Shown here: piece by piece, positions 19,078 to 27,660 of the stretch
Layout of the letters: each line of letters begins with the position of its first letter
Numbering within the stretch: position 1 is the stretch's first letter
Assembly (NCBI RefSeq): GCF_003668635.1
Contig: NZ_RCWH01000002.1
Span: 186,001 to 250,000 of the forward strand
Length of the DNA stretch: 64,000 bases
Reading direction: 5' to 3'
From: Planomicrobium sp. Y74
GTDB taxonomy: Bacteria > Bacillota > Bacilli > Bacillales_A > Planococcaceae
Notes under the pieces: model-generated
Told to the model about the DNA's origin: nothing
The model's database searches: none
Seen by the model: only the letters and a program-made list of their open reading frames with translations
Program-made: the position numbers and the translations under genes

Positions 19078-20451
19078 TTGGATAATCAAGTATTTGGAAA
19101 GACTTTACTGACAATCACTTCTTCCGCTTTTCTCGTCTTCGGCGTTGCCAACGCCGGCTCGTTTGCTGCAGATAAATGGCTGTTCCCGGCTCAGGAGTTC
19201 GGGAGCAATACATATATCGGTACGACGGATGTATCTAATATGGAATTGACTGATGCCCGCCTGTTGTTTACAGGAAAAGTCGAATCCTGGCGATCGACTG
19301 CCGAATTGATGGTCACTTACCAGGATGTTACGGCATCTTACCCGTTGGATAATGCGAAAATCCTGCTGGACGAGACTGTGGCCAGCGCGCAGACTGGTGC
19401 CCAAAATGATTTCGTATTCGAGCTTCCGGAAGATACGACGCGCACATTCCTGGAAAGACAATTTCCGGTAGCAGTTTTTTCAGCAGCTGACATTACGTTA
19501 ATCAATGAAAAGCTGGAACTTGCACTGCAATCAGGCCAGGCAATGAGCCGTGTGACAATCAGTGATGACACGTTAGGCGTCAGCTATGAAACGGTTTCTG
19601 AGACTTCCTGGAGCCATTCCTTCACCAGCTCAGGTGCACAGGAAGTCGTCAAAGCTTTGAGCGATTACAAAATAGAAGCAGGCACTCAGTTTTCATTCCT
19701 TGATTTTATCAATGAAATGCAGCCGGCTGATGTAACAGACGAAGACCTGACAGAAATCGCTTCTGTCATTTACGCTTCCGTATTGAAAACGAATTTCCTG
19801 GTCGACGAACGCAGCATTGGAGCAGCAGTGCCGACTTCAATTCCATTAGGACAGGAAGCCGCCATCAACCGGAACCTTGGAATCGATTTCGTGTTTACGA
19901 ATGTAAACGCAAGTGCATTTAATCTGCAATTATCCGCGGACGGCACACGCCTGACTTCAAAAATCGCGGGCATGCCGTTTGTGAATACGTACGAAATTCT
20001 TACCGGCAGCGAGCAGGAACTTGAGCCCCGCTTAATCCGCCAATTCAGTGCATTCGTATCTTCAGGGAGAGTAGTTGAAGAAGAAGGCAGTGAGGGCGTG
20101 ATTGTTGAAGTCACTCGTGCCATCAAGTCGGACGGCAAAGAACTGGAAGTGGAAGTCGTTTCAACAGATTTCTATCCGCCGGTCCACCGCATCGAAGTGT
20201 ATCCGCTGACAAAAGCGGAAGCGCCTGCACCGGTTGCAAATCCCGACGGTACCATAACGAATCCTGATGGGACGATAACACATCCGGATGGCACAATAAA
20301 AAACCCGGACGGCACGATCGTAATTCCATTACCGCTTCCGACAACACCGCCATCAACTGATCCGGTTATTGACACCGATTTGGACGGCATACCGGACGAT
20401 GAAGAGAAAGATCCAGAATATGATAAAGGTGGAAATCAGATTGATCCTTAA
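19078..20451 (+). CDS. VanW-like secreted protein of the pilus cluster
   Basis: 457 residues. An N-terminal membrane anchor or signal (LLTITSSAFLVFGVANA) is followed by an extracellular part with a VanW-like core: TQFSFLDFINEM, IASVIYASVLKTNFLVDER, LGIDFVFTNVNASAF. The tail carries four 7-residue repeats of NPDGTIT type (about 20238-20321), a Pro/Thr linker, and an acidic DTDLDGIPDDEE motif like calcium-binding type-3 repeats. TTG start at 19078 with GGGGAGGAG upstream. VanW function is unknown; the location suggests a pilus-linked envelope role. Confidence 0.72.
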   Translation: MDNQVFGKTLLTITSSAFLVFGVANAGSFAADKWLFPAQEFGSNTYIGTTDVSNMELTDARLLFTGKVESWRSTAELMVTYQDVTASYPLDNAKILLDETVASAQTGAQNDFVFELPEDTTRTFLERQFPVAVFSAADITLINEKLELALQSGQAMSRVTISDDTLGVSYETVSETSWSHSFTSSGAQEVVKALSDYKIEAGTQFSFLDFINEMQPADVTDEDLTEIASVIYASVLKTNFLVDERSIGAAVPTSIPLGQEAAINRNLGIDFVFTNVNASAFNLQLSADGTRLTSKIAGMPFVNTYEILTGSEQELEPRLIRQFSAFVSSGRVVEEEGSEGVIVEVTRAIKSDGKELEVEVVSTDFYPPVHRIEVYPLTKAEAPAPVANPDGTITNPDGTITHPDGTIKNPDGTIVIPLPLPTTPPSTDPVIDTDLDGIPDDEEKDPEYDKGGNQIDP

Positions 20452-20473
20452 CCGTTATGAAGGGGGTGGGACT

Positions 20474-22132
20474 TTGGCAGTCAGAAGAAAGAAACTTGGC
20501 GATTTATTGATCGAACAAGGCCTATTGACCGAAGAAGAATTACTCAGCGTACTTGAGGGCAAGCAAAGCGACCAGAAAATCGGGGATGCTCTTTTGCAGA
20601 GAGGGATCATCACCGAGCAGCAATTGATTGAAACACTGGAAGTGCAGCTTGGCATCCCACACGTTACGCTTTACCGTTATCCATTTGACCCGAAATTATT
20701 TAATATGGTACCCAAAGAAGTTGCCAAGCGGAAGATGCTTGTCCCGCTGAAACGCGAAAACGATAAATTGTATATCGCAATGACCGACCCGATGGACATC
20801 ATCACCATCGACGATTTGCGTCTGACGACCGGCTTCAACATCGAGCCGGCCATCGCGTCAAAAGATGATATTATGAAAACCATTGCCAAATATTACGACG
20901 AAGAATCCTACGATGATCTGCTGGATGAATTGCCGGAAGTGACGAAAGAGCAGCAGGAGGAACTGAATGATCTGGATGCGCCGATCGTTCGCCTCGTCAA
21001 TCAGATCCTGTCAAACGCCGTATCGCAAAAAGCGAGTGACGTCCATTTCGATCCCCAAGAAAATAAAATCCTGGTGCGCTACCGTATTGACGGTTCGCTT
21101 CGAACAGAACGCACCTTGCCGAAAACGATGCAGCAGATGGTCACTGCCCGGATTAAAATCCTGGCAAATCTTGATATAACCGAAAACCGTATACCGCAGG
21201 ATGGCCGTATCAAGACGAATGTCGATTTTCGGCCGATTGATCTCCGCGTATCTTCATTGCCGACCGTTTTCGGTGAAAAAATCGTTATGCGGATTTTAGA
21301 TCTAAGCGCAAACTTGACCGATATCTCAAAACTTGGATTTAACGAAACGAATATGGATCGCTTTATGCGTGAAATCGAAAAGCCGAACGGCATCGTATTG
21401 ATTTCGGGTCCTACCGGGTCCGGTAAATCATCGACGCTTTATGCAGCGTTAAATAAACTCAACAGCGAAGAAGTGAATATCATCACGGTTGAAGATCCGG
21501 TTGAGTACCAATTGGAAGGCATCAATCAGATCCAGGTAAACTCGAATGTCGGTTTGACATTTGCAGCGGGGCTGCGTTCCATCCTTCGCCAAGATCCTGA
21601 TATCGTCATGGTAGGGGAAATCCGGGACAAGGAAACGGCGGATATTTCCATCCGTGCATCGCTCACAGGTCACTTGGTTTTAAGTACGATTCACACGAAC
21701 GATTCGATTGCTTCGATTACCCGTCTTATGGACATGGGTATCGAGCCTTTCCTTGTAACGGCTTCATTGAATGCGGTAGTGGCACAGCGATTAATACGGA
21801 AAGTTTGCCGTGATTGTCGCATCATCGAACCTGCGACTGTCCGTGAGCAAGAGATTTTTTCTAAGCGCGGCTTAACGATTGATGTTGTAGCCCGCGGCAC
21901 CGGCTGTCCACAATGCAATATGACCGGATATCGTGGCCGAATGGCGATTCACGAAGTACTGGTTGTAGACGAAGCAATGAAAAATATCATCAACAGAAAC
22001 GGCACAGCCGCTGAAATTCGCGAAATTGCCGTGAAAAATAAAACCATCTTCCTGATCGACGACGGCTTATTAAAAGTGAAGGAGGGCATGACCAGCACGG
22101 AAGAAGTTCTCCGCGTTGCGATTGCAGAATAA
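20474..22132 (+). CDS. pilB: Type IV pilus assembly ATPase PilB
   Basis: 552 residues. The N-terminal T2SSE_N/MshEN domain contains two consecutive motifs, LGDLLIEQGLLTEEELL and IGDALLQRGIITEQQLI. The catalytic part has Walker A SGPTGSGKSSTLYAAL, the Asp and His boxes, Walker B DIVMVGEIRDKETADI, and a four-cysteine zinc site (CRDC...CPQC). It powers pilus extension. TTG start at 20474 after AGGGGGTGGG; the frame is open back to 20369 without a ribosome site. Next to pilT and pilC. Confidence 0.95.
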   Translation: MAVRRKKLGDLLIEQGLLTEEELLSVLEGKQSDQKIGDALLQRGIITEQQLIETLEVQLGIPHVTLYRYPFDPKLFNMVPKEVAKRKMLVPLKRENDKLYIAMTDPMDIITIDDLRLTTGFNIEPAIASKDDIMKTIAKYYDEESYDDLLDELPEVTKEQQEELNDLDAPIVRLVNQILSNAVSQKASDVHFDPQENKILVRYRIDGSLRTERTLPKTMQQMVTARIKILANLDITENRIPQDGRIKTNVDFRPIDLRVSSLPTVFGEKIVMRILDLSANLTDISKLGFNETNMDRFMREIEKPNGIVLISGPTGSGKSSTLYAALNKLNSEEVNIITVEDPVEYQLEGINQIQVNSNVGLTFAAGLRSILRQDPDIVMVGEIRDKETADISIRASLTGHLVLSTIHTNDSIASITRLMDMGIEPFLVTASLNAVVAQRLIRKVCRDCRIIEPATVREQEIFSKRGLTIDVVARGTGCPQCNMTGYRGRMAIHEVLVVDEAMKNIINRNGTAAEIREIAVKNKTIFLIDDGLLKVKEGMTSTEEVLRVAIAE

Positions 22133-22134
22133 CT

Positions 22135-23181
22135 ATGCTGACTACTACAACGTTTATCGATAAAGTTTTGACTGCAGCCAAGGAATTGAACGTTTCCGAT
22201 ATCCATTTGACGACCGGCATCCCTCCAGTATTCCGGATGCACGGCACTTTACGCCGTTACGGAGAAGAAATCATTACACCCGATCATTCAGAAGCGATCG
22301 GCAAAGCAATTATGCCGGAATCGCTTTGGGAAACATTCCTTGAAAAAGGAGAGATGGATTATTCCTACGCAATTGCTGGAGTAGGCCGTTACCGGGTCAA
22401 CACTTTCCATCAGCGCGGTTCGATTTCTCACGCATTTCGTGCGATTCCAACAGTGGTCCCGACAGTCGATGATTTGAAAATGCCGCAAATTCTAAAGAAG
22501 CTGGCTGAAATTCACCAGGGGTTAATTCTGGTTACCGGTCCGACGGGTTCAGGGAAATCAACAACTCTGGCTGCAATGATTCGCCACATCAATGAAGAAA
22601 TGACGAAACATATCATCACGCTGGAAGATCCGATTGAGTATCTTCATAGACATGGAACATCCATTATTGACCAGCGTGAAGTTGGTTTCGATACAAACAG
22701 CTTCGCAAACGGATTACGCGCAGCACTCCGACAGGATCCGGACGTTATTCTGGTCGGGGAGATGCGTGACCTGGAAACCATTATGACAGCCATCACTGCC
22801 GCTGAAACAGGTCACTTGGTTATGGGCACGCTCCATACTTCGAGTGCCGCTACAACAATCGAGCGGATTATTGACGTTTTCCCGCCAGAACAGCAATCGC
22901 AAATTCGGACTCAGCTCGGTGGTATTTTGAAAGCTGTTGTCGCTCAGCGTTTATTGCCGACAGCAGATGGCAAAGGCCGAGTTGCCGCAACCGAAATCTT
23001 GATTTCAAATCCGGCAGTCGCCAACTTGATCCGTACAGAAAAAGTACACCAAATTCCGAACGTAATCCTGACGAACCGGGCAGCCGGCATGCACATGATG
23101 TCGACTTCCGTCCAGGAACTTTTGGCTCAAGGCAGGATAACAAGACAAATCGCTCAACCTTTCCTGGAAGGAGAGGAGTAA
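22135..23181 (+). CDS. pilT: Pilus retraction ATPase PilT
   Basis: 348 residues, typical of PilT. Walker A TGPTGSGKSTTLAAMI, Walker B DVILVGEMRDLETI, His box GHLVMGTLHTSSA, and the AIRAG-like region near the C-terminus is weak. It drives pilus retraction and twitching. The ATG lies 2 bases after the pilB stop with no good ribosome site, so translation probably depends on pilB. A dedicated PilT argues for a dynamic pilus rather than a simple competence pseudopilus, which lacks it. Confidence 0.93.
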   Translation: MLTTTTFIDKVLTAAKELNVSDIHLTTGIPPVFRMHGTLRRYGEEIITPDHSEAIGKAIMPESLWETFLEKGEMDYSYAIAGVGRYRVNTFHQRGSISHAFRAIPTVVPTVDDLKMPQILKKLAEIHQGLILVTGPTGSGKSTTLAAMIRHINEEMTKHIITLEDPIEYLHRHGTSIIDQREVGFDTNSFANGLRAALRQDPDVILVGEMRDLETIMTAITAAETGHLVMGTLHTSSAATTIERIIDVFPPEQQSQIRTQLGGILKAVVAQRLLPTADGKGRVAATEILISNPAVANLIRTEKVHQIPNVILTNRAAGMHMMSTSVQELLAQGRITRQIAQPFLEGEE

Positions 23182-23182
23182 G

Positions 23183-24394
23183 ATGGCGCGATTTAAATAC
23201 GAAGGACGAGATAGAAAGCGCGTGCGCGCCGGCGTAGTAGTTGCCGGTAACCGCCGTGAAGCGGTTGAAAAGTTACGGGATGACGGCGTTCGTGTGATTG
23301 AAATCCGGGAAATTGCCGAAACCGCTTTGCAAAAGGATATTGTTTTGGGTAATCCGGTCAAACGTGACCAGTTCATCATGTTTCTGCGCCAGTTTTCAAC
23401 ATTGATGCGAGCGGGTGTGACGATTGTCGATTCGGTAAAAATACTTTCCCAACAAGTTGAATCGAAAGCTTTGCGGAAGACTTTGGTCAATATTGATGAA
23501 GATTTGCGGAAAGGAAATTCGCTGTCGGACTCACTACGCAAGCATCCAAAAATTTTCGAACCGCTGACTATCAACCTGATTAAAGCAGGAGAATTATCGG
23601 GGAATATTGATGAGTCGTTAGATCGTCTTGCAACTTACTACGATAAGGCTTATCAAACGCGGCAGAAAGTAAAGTCGGCAATGTCTTATCCATTGGTGGT
23701 AGGTGTTCTTGCCATCGGTGTTGTTATTTTCCTTTTATCTTCCATTGTTCCAATGTTCGCTGAAATGTTCGAAGGCTTTGGTGGCGAGTTGCCGATGCTG
23801 ACGCAGATGGTAATGTTGGCAAGTGACCTTGTTCAGCAATACTGGTATCTTCTTGTTCTTGCTGGAGTTGGAATTGCGGTAACAATTTGGATGATGAAGC
23901 GAAATGAACAAGGGAAAATGGTTCTAGACACAATGCTTCTCAGAATGCCGATTTTCGGGCGGATGCTGAAAAAATCCGCACTGGCGCGTATGACGAGAAC
24001 GTTGAGTTCACTGTTCTCCAGTTCTGTGCCGATTCTCCAGGCATTGACGATGGTTGAAAAAGTTGTAGGCAATGCAGTTATGTCGAAAGTGATTCTCGCT
24101 GCCAGAGATAACCTTGAACGTGGCGGTTCCTTAACTGAGCCGATGAAAAATCATTGGGCGTTTCCACCACTGATTCCTCATATGATTCTGATTGGTGAAC
24201 AAACGGGGTCACTGGACCATATGCTGGATAAAGTAGCCGATTTCTACGAAAAAGAAGTGGAAGCGGAAACGGATCGTCTTAAAGCTTTAATAGAACCGCT
24301 GATGATTGTTGTTCTAGCGGCGTTAGTAGGGACTATTGTCATGTCTATTATGCTACCTATGTTTGAAATGTTTCAAAATATTGACAACATGTAG
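23183..24394 (+). CDS. pilC: Pilus inner-membrane platform protein PilC
   Basis: 403 residues. Two T2SSF domains, each ending in hydrophobic segments; motifs FLRQFSTLMRAGVTI and SALARMTRTLSSLFSSSVPI, and the last membrane helix IVVLAALVGTIVMSIMLPMF. PilC is the platform that PilB and PilT act on. The ATG follows GGAGAGGAGTAAG and lies 1 base after the pilT stop. Closest paralogue in B. subtilis is ComGB. Confidence 0.94.
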   Translation: MARFKYEGRDRKRVRAGVVVAGNRREAVEKLRDDGVRVIEIREIAETALQKDIVLGNPVKRDQFIMFLRQFSTLMRAGVTIVDSVKILSQQVESKALRKTLVNIDEDLRKGNSLSDSLRKHPKIFEPLTINLIKAGELSGNIDESLDRLATYYDKAYQTRQKVKSAMSYPLVVGVLAIGVVIFLLSSIVPMFAEMFEGFGGELPMLTQMVMLASDLVQQYWYLLVLAGVGIAVTIWMMKRNEQGKMVLDTMLLRMPIFGRMLKKSALARMTRTLSSLFSSSVPILQALTMVEKVVGNAVMSKVILAARDNLERGGSLTEPMKNHWAFPPLIPHMILIGEQTGSLDHMLDKVADFYEKEVEAETDRLKALIEPLMIVVLAALVGTIVMSIMLPMFEMFQNIDNM

Positions 24395-24447
24395 TTTATA
24401 TTTGACTATATTATTTAAAAATAATGTAAAAGTACCGAAAAAAGTTG

Positions 24448-24475
24448 TTGCGTTATTTCCAGCTATTGCTATACT
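24448..24475 (+). promoter_or_regulatory. Promoter of the major pilin gene
   Basis: TATACT at 24470-24475 is preceded directly by TGC, an extended -10. TTGCGT at 24448 (16-bp spacer) or TTGTTG at 24445 (19-bp spacer) can serve as -35. A separate promoter fits the need for more major pilin than assembly proteins. Confidence 0.6.
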
Positions 24476-24526
24476 AAAGGTGTACTCACAAAGTACTAAA
24501 AAATTAGGACAAAGGGAGGAAATGAA

Positions 24527-24964
24527 ATGAAGAAATTTTTGAAGAAGAAATTGGGCAATGAAAAAGGTATGACACTGATCGAGCTTTTGGCAGTTATCGT
24601 AATCTTAGCGATTATCGCAGCAATCGCGATTCCGGCAATTAGTAATATTATTGAAAATTCTCGAGTAGGTGCAGTTAAATCTGACGCTCAAATGGTACTA
24701 TCTGCTGCTAACCTTTATTATACTGATGATCCGACAGCCGCATCTCCAGTAACAGTTACAACCCTTTTAGCGAATGATTATCTACAGGATGCGGGTTCAC
24801 TTACAGCAGCTACTTCTGTTGCAAAAATCACTGGTGGTAATGAAATAACAGGGCAGGGATCAAATGGAGTAGTTGTAGATTTCTTAAATGCTACAAATGA
24901 AGAAATTAACGCTGTTCCTAATAACAGTCCAACAGGTGGTACTGGTGTTACAATCACAAGATAA
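24527..24964 (+). CDS. pilA: Major type IV pilin
   Basis: 145 residues. The leader is long and basic (MKKFLKKKLGNEKG), then MTLIELLAVIVILAIIAAIAIP with glutamate at +5, the perfect class III signature. The mature globular part is short, rich in Thr, Val, Ala and Asn, and has no cysteine pair. AAAGGGAGG lies upstream. Its own promoter, position after pilC and short head domain make it the likely main fibre subunit. Confidence 0.88.
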   Translation: MKKFLKKKLGNEKGMTLIELLAVIVILAIIAAIAIPAISNIIENSRVGAVKSDAQMVLSAANLYYTDDPTAASPVTVTTLLANDYLQDAGSLTAATSVAKITGGNEITGQGSNGVVVDFLNATNEEINAVPNNSPTGGTGVTITR

Positions 24965-24992
24965 TTTATCCTTATAGTTTGGAGCTGATCAA

Positions 24993-25931
24993 ATGGCCTT
25001 ATCGTTTTTATCGAGAAAAACGCGTGTTGCGACCATTACAATAGAAGAAGATGCAATTCGCCATGTCGATTTGAAATCGGTCGATCCGCTTCAATTGAGC
25101 CTTGCCGAGGAGTATCCACTCCCGGCGGGTGTCATTGAAGACGGTAAGATTGTGAATTTCGACGAGCTTGGCTCGGTACTCGATAAGGCTGTCAATCAGT
25201 GGGGTCTCACCAAAAAGTCAGTCCGATTCCTCGCCCCTGACGAATTTGTTATTATCCGCAAAGTACCTTACCCCGAAGATGTTGCAGCCGATGAATTGAA
25301 AGGGCATTTCTTCATTGAAATCGGTTCGACACTTTATCTTCCATTCGAAGATCCTGTATTCGATGTGGTGCCTTACCGCCCCGAGTCGGATAATCCTGAA
25401 GCGATCATCATCGCTTCGAAAGAATCGGTCGTCCATGATTTTGAGCGGGCATTCAGCGACTCAAAACTGGTGCCGGTCGTAGCGGATATTACGCCGCTTG
25501 CCTTATACCGTTTGGCGTATCTGCAGCATGACATATCAGAAGATGATCATATTATGATTATCGATGTGCAAGCTTCGAAGATGACGGTTTCTATCTTCCA
25601 CGAACACTTTCCTTTATTCATGCGGCCGGTTGACCTGTCGGAATACAGTTCGTTTGCAGGCGATGCTTCCGCATTGATGGATGTCATCATTTCTGAAACG
25701 GAAAAATTGGCCAATTTCTATCGCTATAATATGAATGAAGGCGAGAGCGGCATCACCAAAATCATCTGCAATGGTGAATTTGATGAATGGTACACATTCC
25801 AGGCCCGTTTTGAAGGGCGCTTTTCAATTCCGGTATCACCGATTGTTTTGAAACCCATCACTACCGAACATGGCGACAGCGTCTCCGGGCGTTTCAACCG
25901 TGCCATCGGTCTAGCGCTGAAAGAGGTGTGA
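24993..25931 (+). CDS. pilM: Pilus alignment protein PilM
   Basis: 312 residues, actin-like PilM/FtsA fold. Marks: VRFLAPDEFVIIRKVPYP, the second-lobe segment DHIMIIDVQASKMTVSIF in place of the usual DxG phosphate loop, and SGRFNRAIGLAL at the end. PilM is cytoplasmic and binds the N-terminus of PilN. GGAGCTGATCAA precedes the ATG. It starts the pilMNO group, 28 bases after the pilin stop. Confidence 0.85.
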   Translation: MALSFLSRKTRVATITIEEDAIRHVDLKSVDPLQLSLAEEYPLPAGVIEDGKIVNFDELGSVLDKAVNQWGLTKKSVRFLAPDEFVIIRKVPYPEDVAADELKGHFFIEIGSTLYLPFEDPVFDVVPYRPESDNPEAIIIASKESVVHDFERAFSDSKLVPVVADITPLALYRLAYLQHDISEDDHIMIIDVQASKMTVSIFHEHFPLFMRPVDLSEYSSFAGDASALMDVIISETEKLANFYRYNMNEGESGITKIICNGEFDEWYTFQARFEGRFSIPVSPIVLKPITTEHGDSVSGRFNRAIGLALKEV

Positions 25932-25935
25932 CCAT

Positions 25936-26676
25936 ATGTTAGTTGATATTAATCTATTGCCGCAGAAGGAGCGGGACCGCCCCGCCTTCCTCATTGCGGC
26001 GCTTTCTATTTTACTTCTTGGTCTGGTCATCTTCGCAGCGCTGTTTTTTATGGCAAAATCGGAGAATACCGAGCAGGCGGTACTGGCGGCACAAAGCGCT
26101 GAACTGGCCACGCAGCAAGCCGAAATTCGCGCACAGCTTGAAGCCACTGCAGGCTTGAATGAAGAGCAGCAATTAAAAGCGACTGTCGATTGGGCGGAAA
26201 GCTATCAATACGATACAATTCCTTTATTGGAAGAGTTGGCAGCATTGCTTCCTGCACGCGGATTCTTTGATCAAATTGCATTCGCTGAGCCAAACACGGC
26301 TACTTTAACTGTCCAATTCGATGCCACGCGTGATGCGGCGTATTACCTGGCGCAATTAAAAGGATCGGAACTTCTTGATTTTGCTTCATTAGACTCAGTT
26401 GAAAGCGAAGACAGCTTATTGACTGAAGAAGATGAAACAAAAAAAGAAGATGAACCAATTGAAACTCCACGATATCTGGCTACATACACTTTGGTATTCG
26501 TAGATGACCGCCTGCCGGTGCTTGACGCTGAAGGCAATATCGTCGAAGAGCCGGTGGAAGAAACACCAGCTTCTGAAACGGAAGAAAATGTTGAAGCCGA
26601 CGTAGATGTGGAAGTCGAAGTCATCGAAGAAACCGAAACCACTCCAGAAGAAACGGAGGGGGATACAAATGAGTAG
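25936..26676 (+). CDS. pilN: Pilus alignment protein PilN
   Basis: 246 residues. The N-terminal PilM-binding motif MLVDINLLPQKERDR is followed by one membrane helix (residues ~18-40), a coiled coil, a ferredoxin-like domain, and a long acidic tail (about 190-246, rich in Glu, Asp and Thr). The tail is not part of the usual PilN. The last bases overlap the pilO start. Confidence 0.87.
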   Translation: MLVDINLLPQKERDRPAFLIAALSILLLGLVIFAALFFMAKSENTEQAVLAAQSAELATQQAEIRAQLEATAGLNEEQQLKATVDWAESYQYDTIPLLEELAALLPARGFFDQIAFAEPNTATLTVQFDATRDAAYYLAQLKGSELLDFASLDSVESEDSLLTEEDETKKEDEPIETPRYLATYTLVFVDDRLPVLDAEGNIVEEPVEETPASETEENVEADVDVEVEVIEETETTPEETEGDTNE

Positions 26677-27601
26677 TTTGACGAAAAAGCAGAAAGAAAA
26701 TGGTTTGATTGCAATTGCCGTTATATTTCTTTTAGCAATCTCAGCCTATGCATATTTCATGGTTTATTCGCCGGCCAAAGAAGCGCGGATGATGGCGGAA
26801 CAGACGTTTAAATCTGAACGTGAAGTTTTGATGGCTCTCCAGGAGCAAGTGAAAGCCTTGCCGGAAGAAGAACGCGTTTCCACAGCTGAACTCCAGCAGC
26901 GGGTTTCGGTCGAACCGTTATCGGAATTGATCGTGCTTCAACTGGAACAGGCAGAACTTCTTTCGCGTTCGCAAGTGAAGTCACTTCAAATCGCAGAATC
27001 GCCCTTGGAGTTATTAACGCCTGTTGAAGGTATTGAAAACGTCCAGAAAATCCAGACGACAGTATCTTTTGAAACAGATGACTATGCTGGGATTACAAAA
27101 TTCATCAAAGAAATTGAATCGATGAAACGCATTCTGATTATCGATTCAATCGATTTTGCTTCAAACGGTGAAGTGACTACTGTCGACGCAGAAGACGATA
27201 TTCTGGAAGTCACATTAAGCTTTTCGGCATTCTATCGTCCCGACTTGATCGCTTTGGCAGATACATTGCCGAAAGTCGATGCACCACCGCCGGCGAACAA
27301 AGTCGATCCATTGCCGAAAAACGATGGTGTCGATTTAGCGAAAGCTGATGATGAAGACACAGAAGTAGAAGTTGATGTCGATGTAACAGTCGATGGTGAA
27401 GCTTCAGCTGAATTGAACGACCAAGTTGCAGGGGCACAGACTGCCAAAGCACATAAAGTGGTGCAAGGTGATACACTGTATACGATTTCCGAGAAATATT
27501 ACGGGAATCGTGATGGAATCGAATTAATCCGCGAATCTAATAAAATGACGAATTATATCGTAAAAACCGGGACAACATTAAAAATCCCTGAAAAACCTTG
27601 A
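26669..27601 (+). CDS. pilO: PilO-like alignment protein with C-terminal LysM domain
   Basis: 310 residues. One membrane helix (residues ~12-32), coiled coil, PilO-type domain (TTVSFETDDYAGITKFIKEIES), an acidic low-complexity linker, and a LysM domain in the last ~50 residues (HKVVQGDTLYTISEKYYG, then NYIVKTGTTLKIP). LysM binds the glycan of peptidoglycan. The start is the ATG at 26669 with GGAGGGGG upstream, overlapping pilN by 8 bases. No pilP is present. Confidence 0.85.
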   Translation: MSSLTKKQKENGLIAIAVIFLLAISAYAYFMVYSPAKEARMMAEQTFKSEREVLMALQEQVKALPEEERVSTAELQQRVSVEPLSELIVLQLEQAELLSRSQVKSLQIAESPLELLTPVEGIENVQKIQTTVSFETDDYAGITKFIKEIESMKRILIIDSIDFASNGEVTTVDAEDDILEVTLSFSAFYRPDLIALADTLPKVDAPPPANKVDPLPKNDGVDLAKADDEDTEVEVDVDVTVDGEASAELNDQVAGAQTAKAHKVVQGDTLYTISEKYYGNRDGIELIRESNKMTNYIVKTGTTLKIPEKP

Positions 27602-27632
27602 AAGGAGAAATCATCATGATTTCTCCTTTTTT
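27601..27632 (+). terminator. Terminator after pilO
   Basis: A perfect 13-bp stem, AAAGGAGAAATCA with TGATTTCTCCTTT, and a three-base loop, continuing in T. It begins in the pilO stop codon and separates pilO from pilD. Confidence 0.88.
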
Positions 27633-27660
27633 CTAAATTTATAAAGTGATGAGGGTTCCT

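Noticed and set aside
20238-20321. A further 21-bp phased array
   Set aside because: The 21-bp step here is a 7-residue protein repeat (NPDGTIT) inside the VanW-like gene, so coding explains it.
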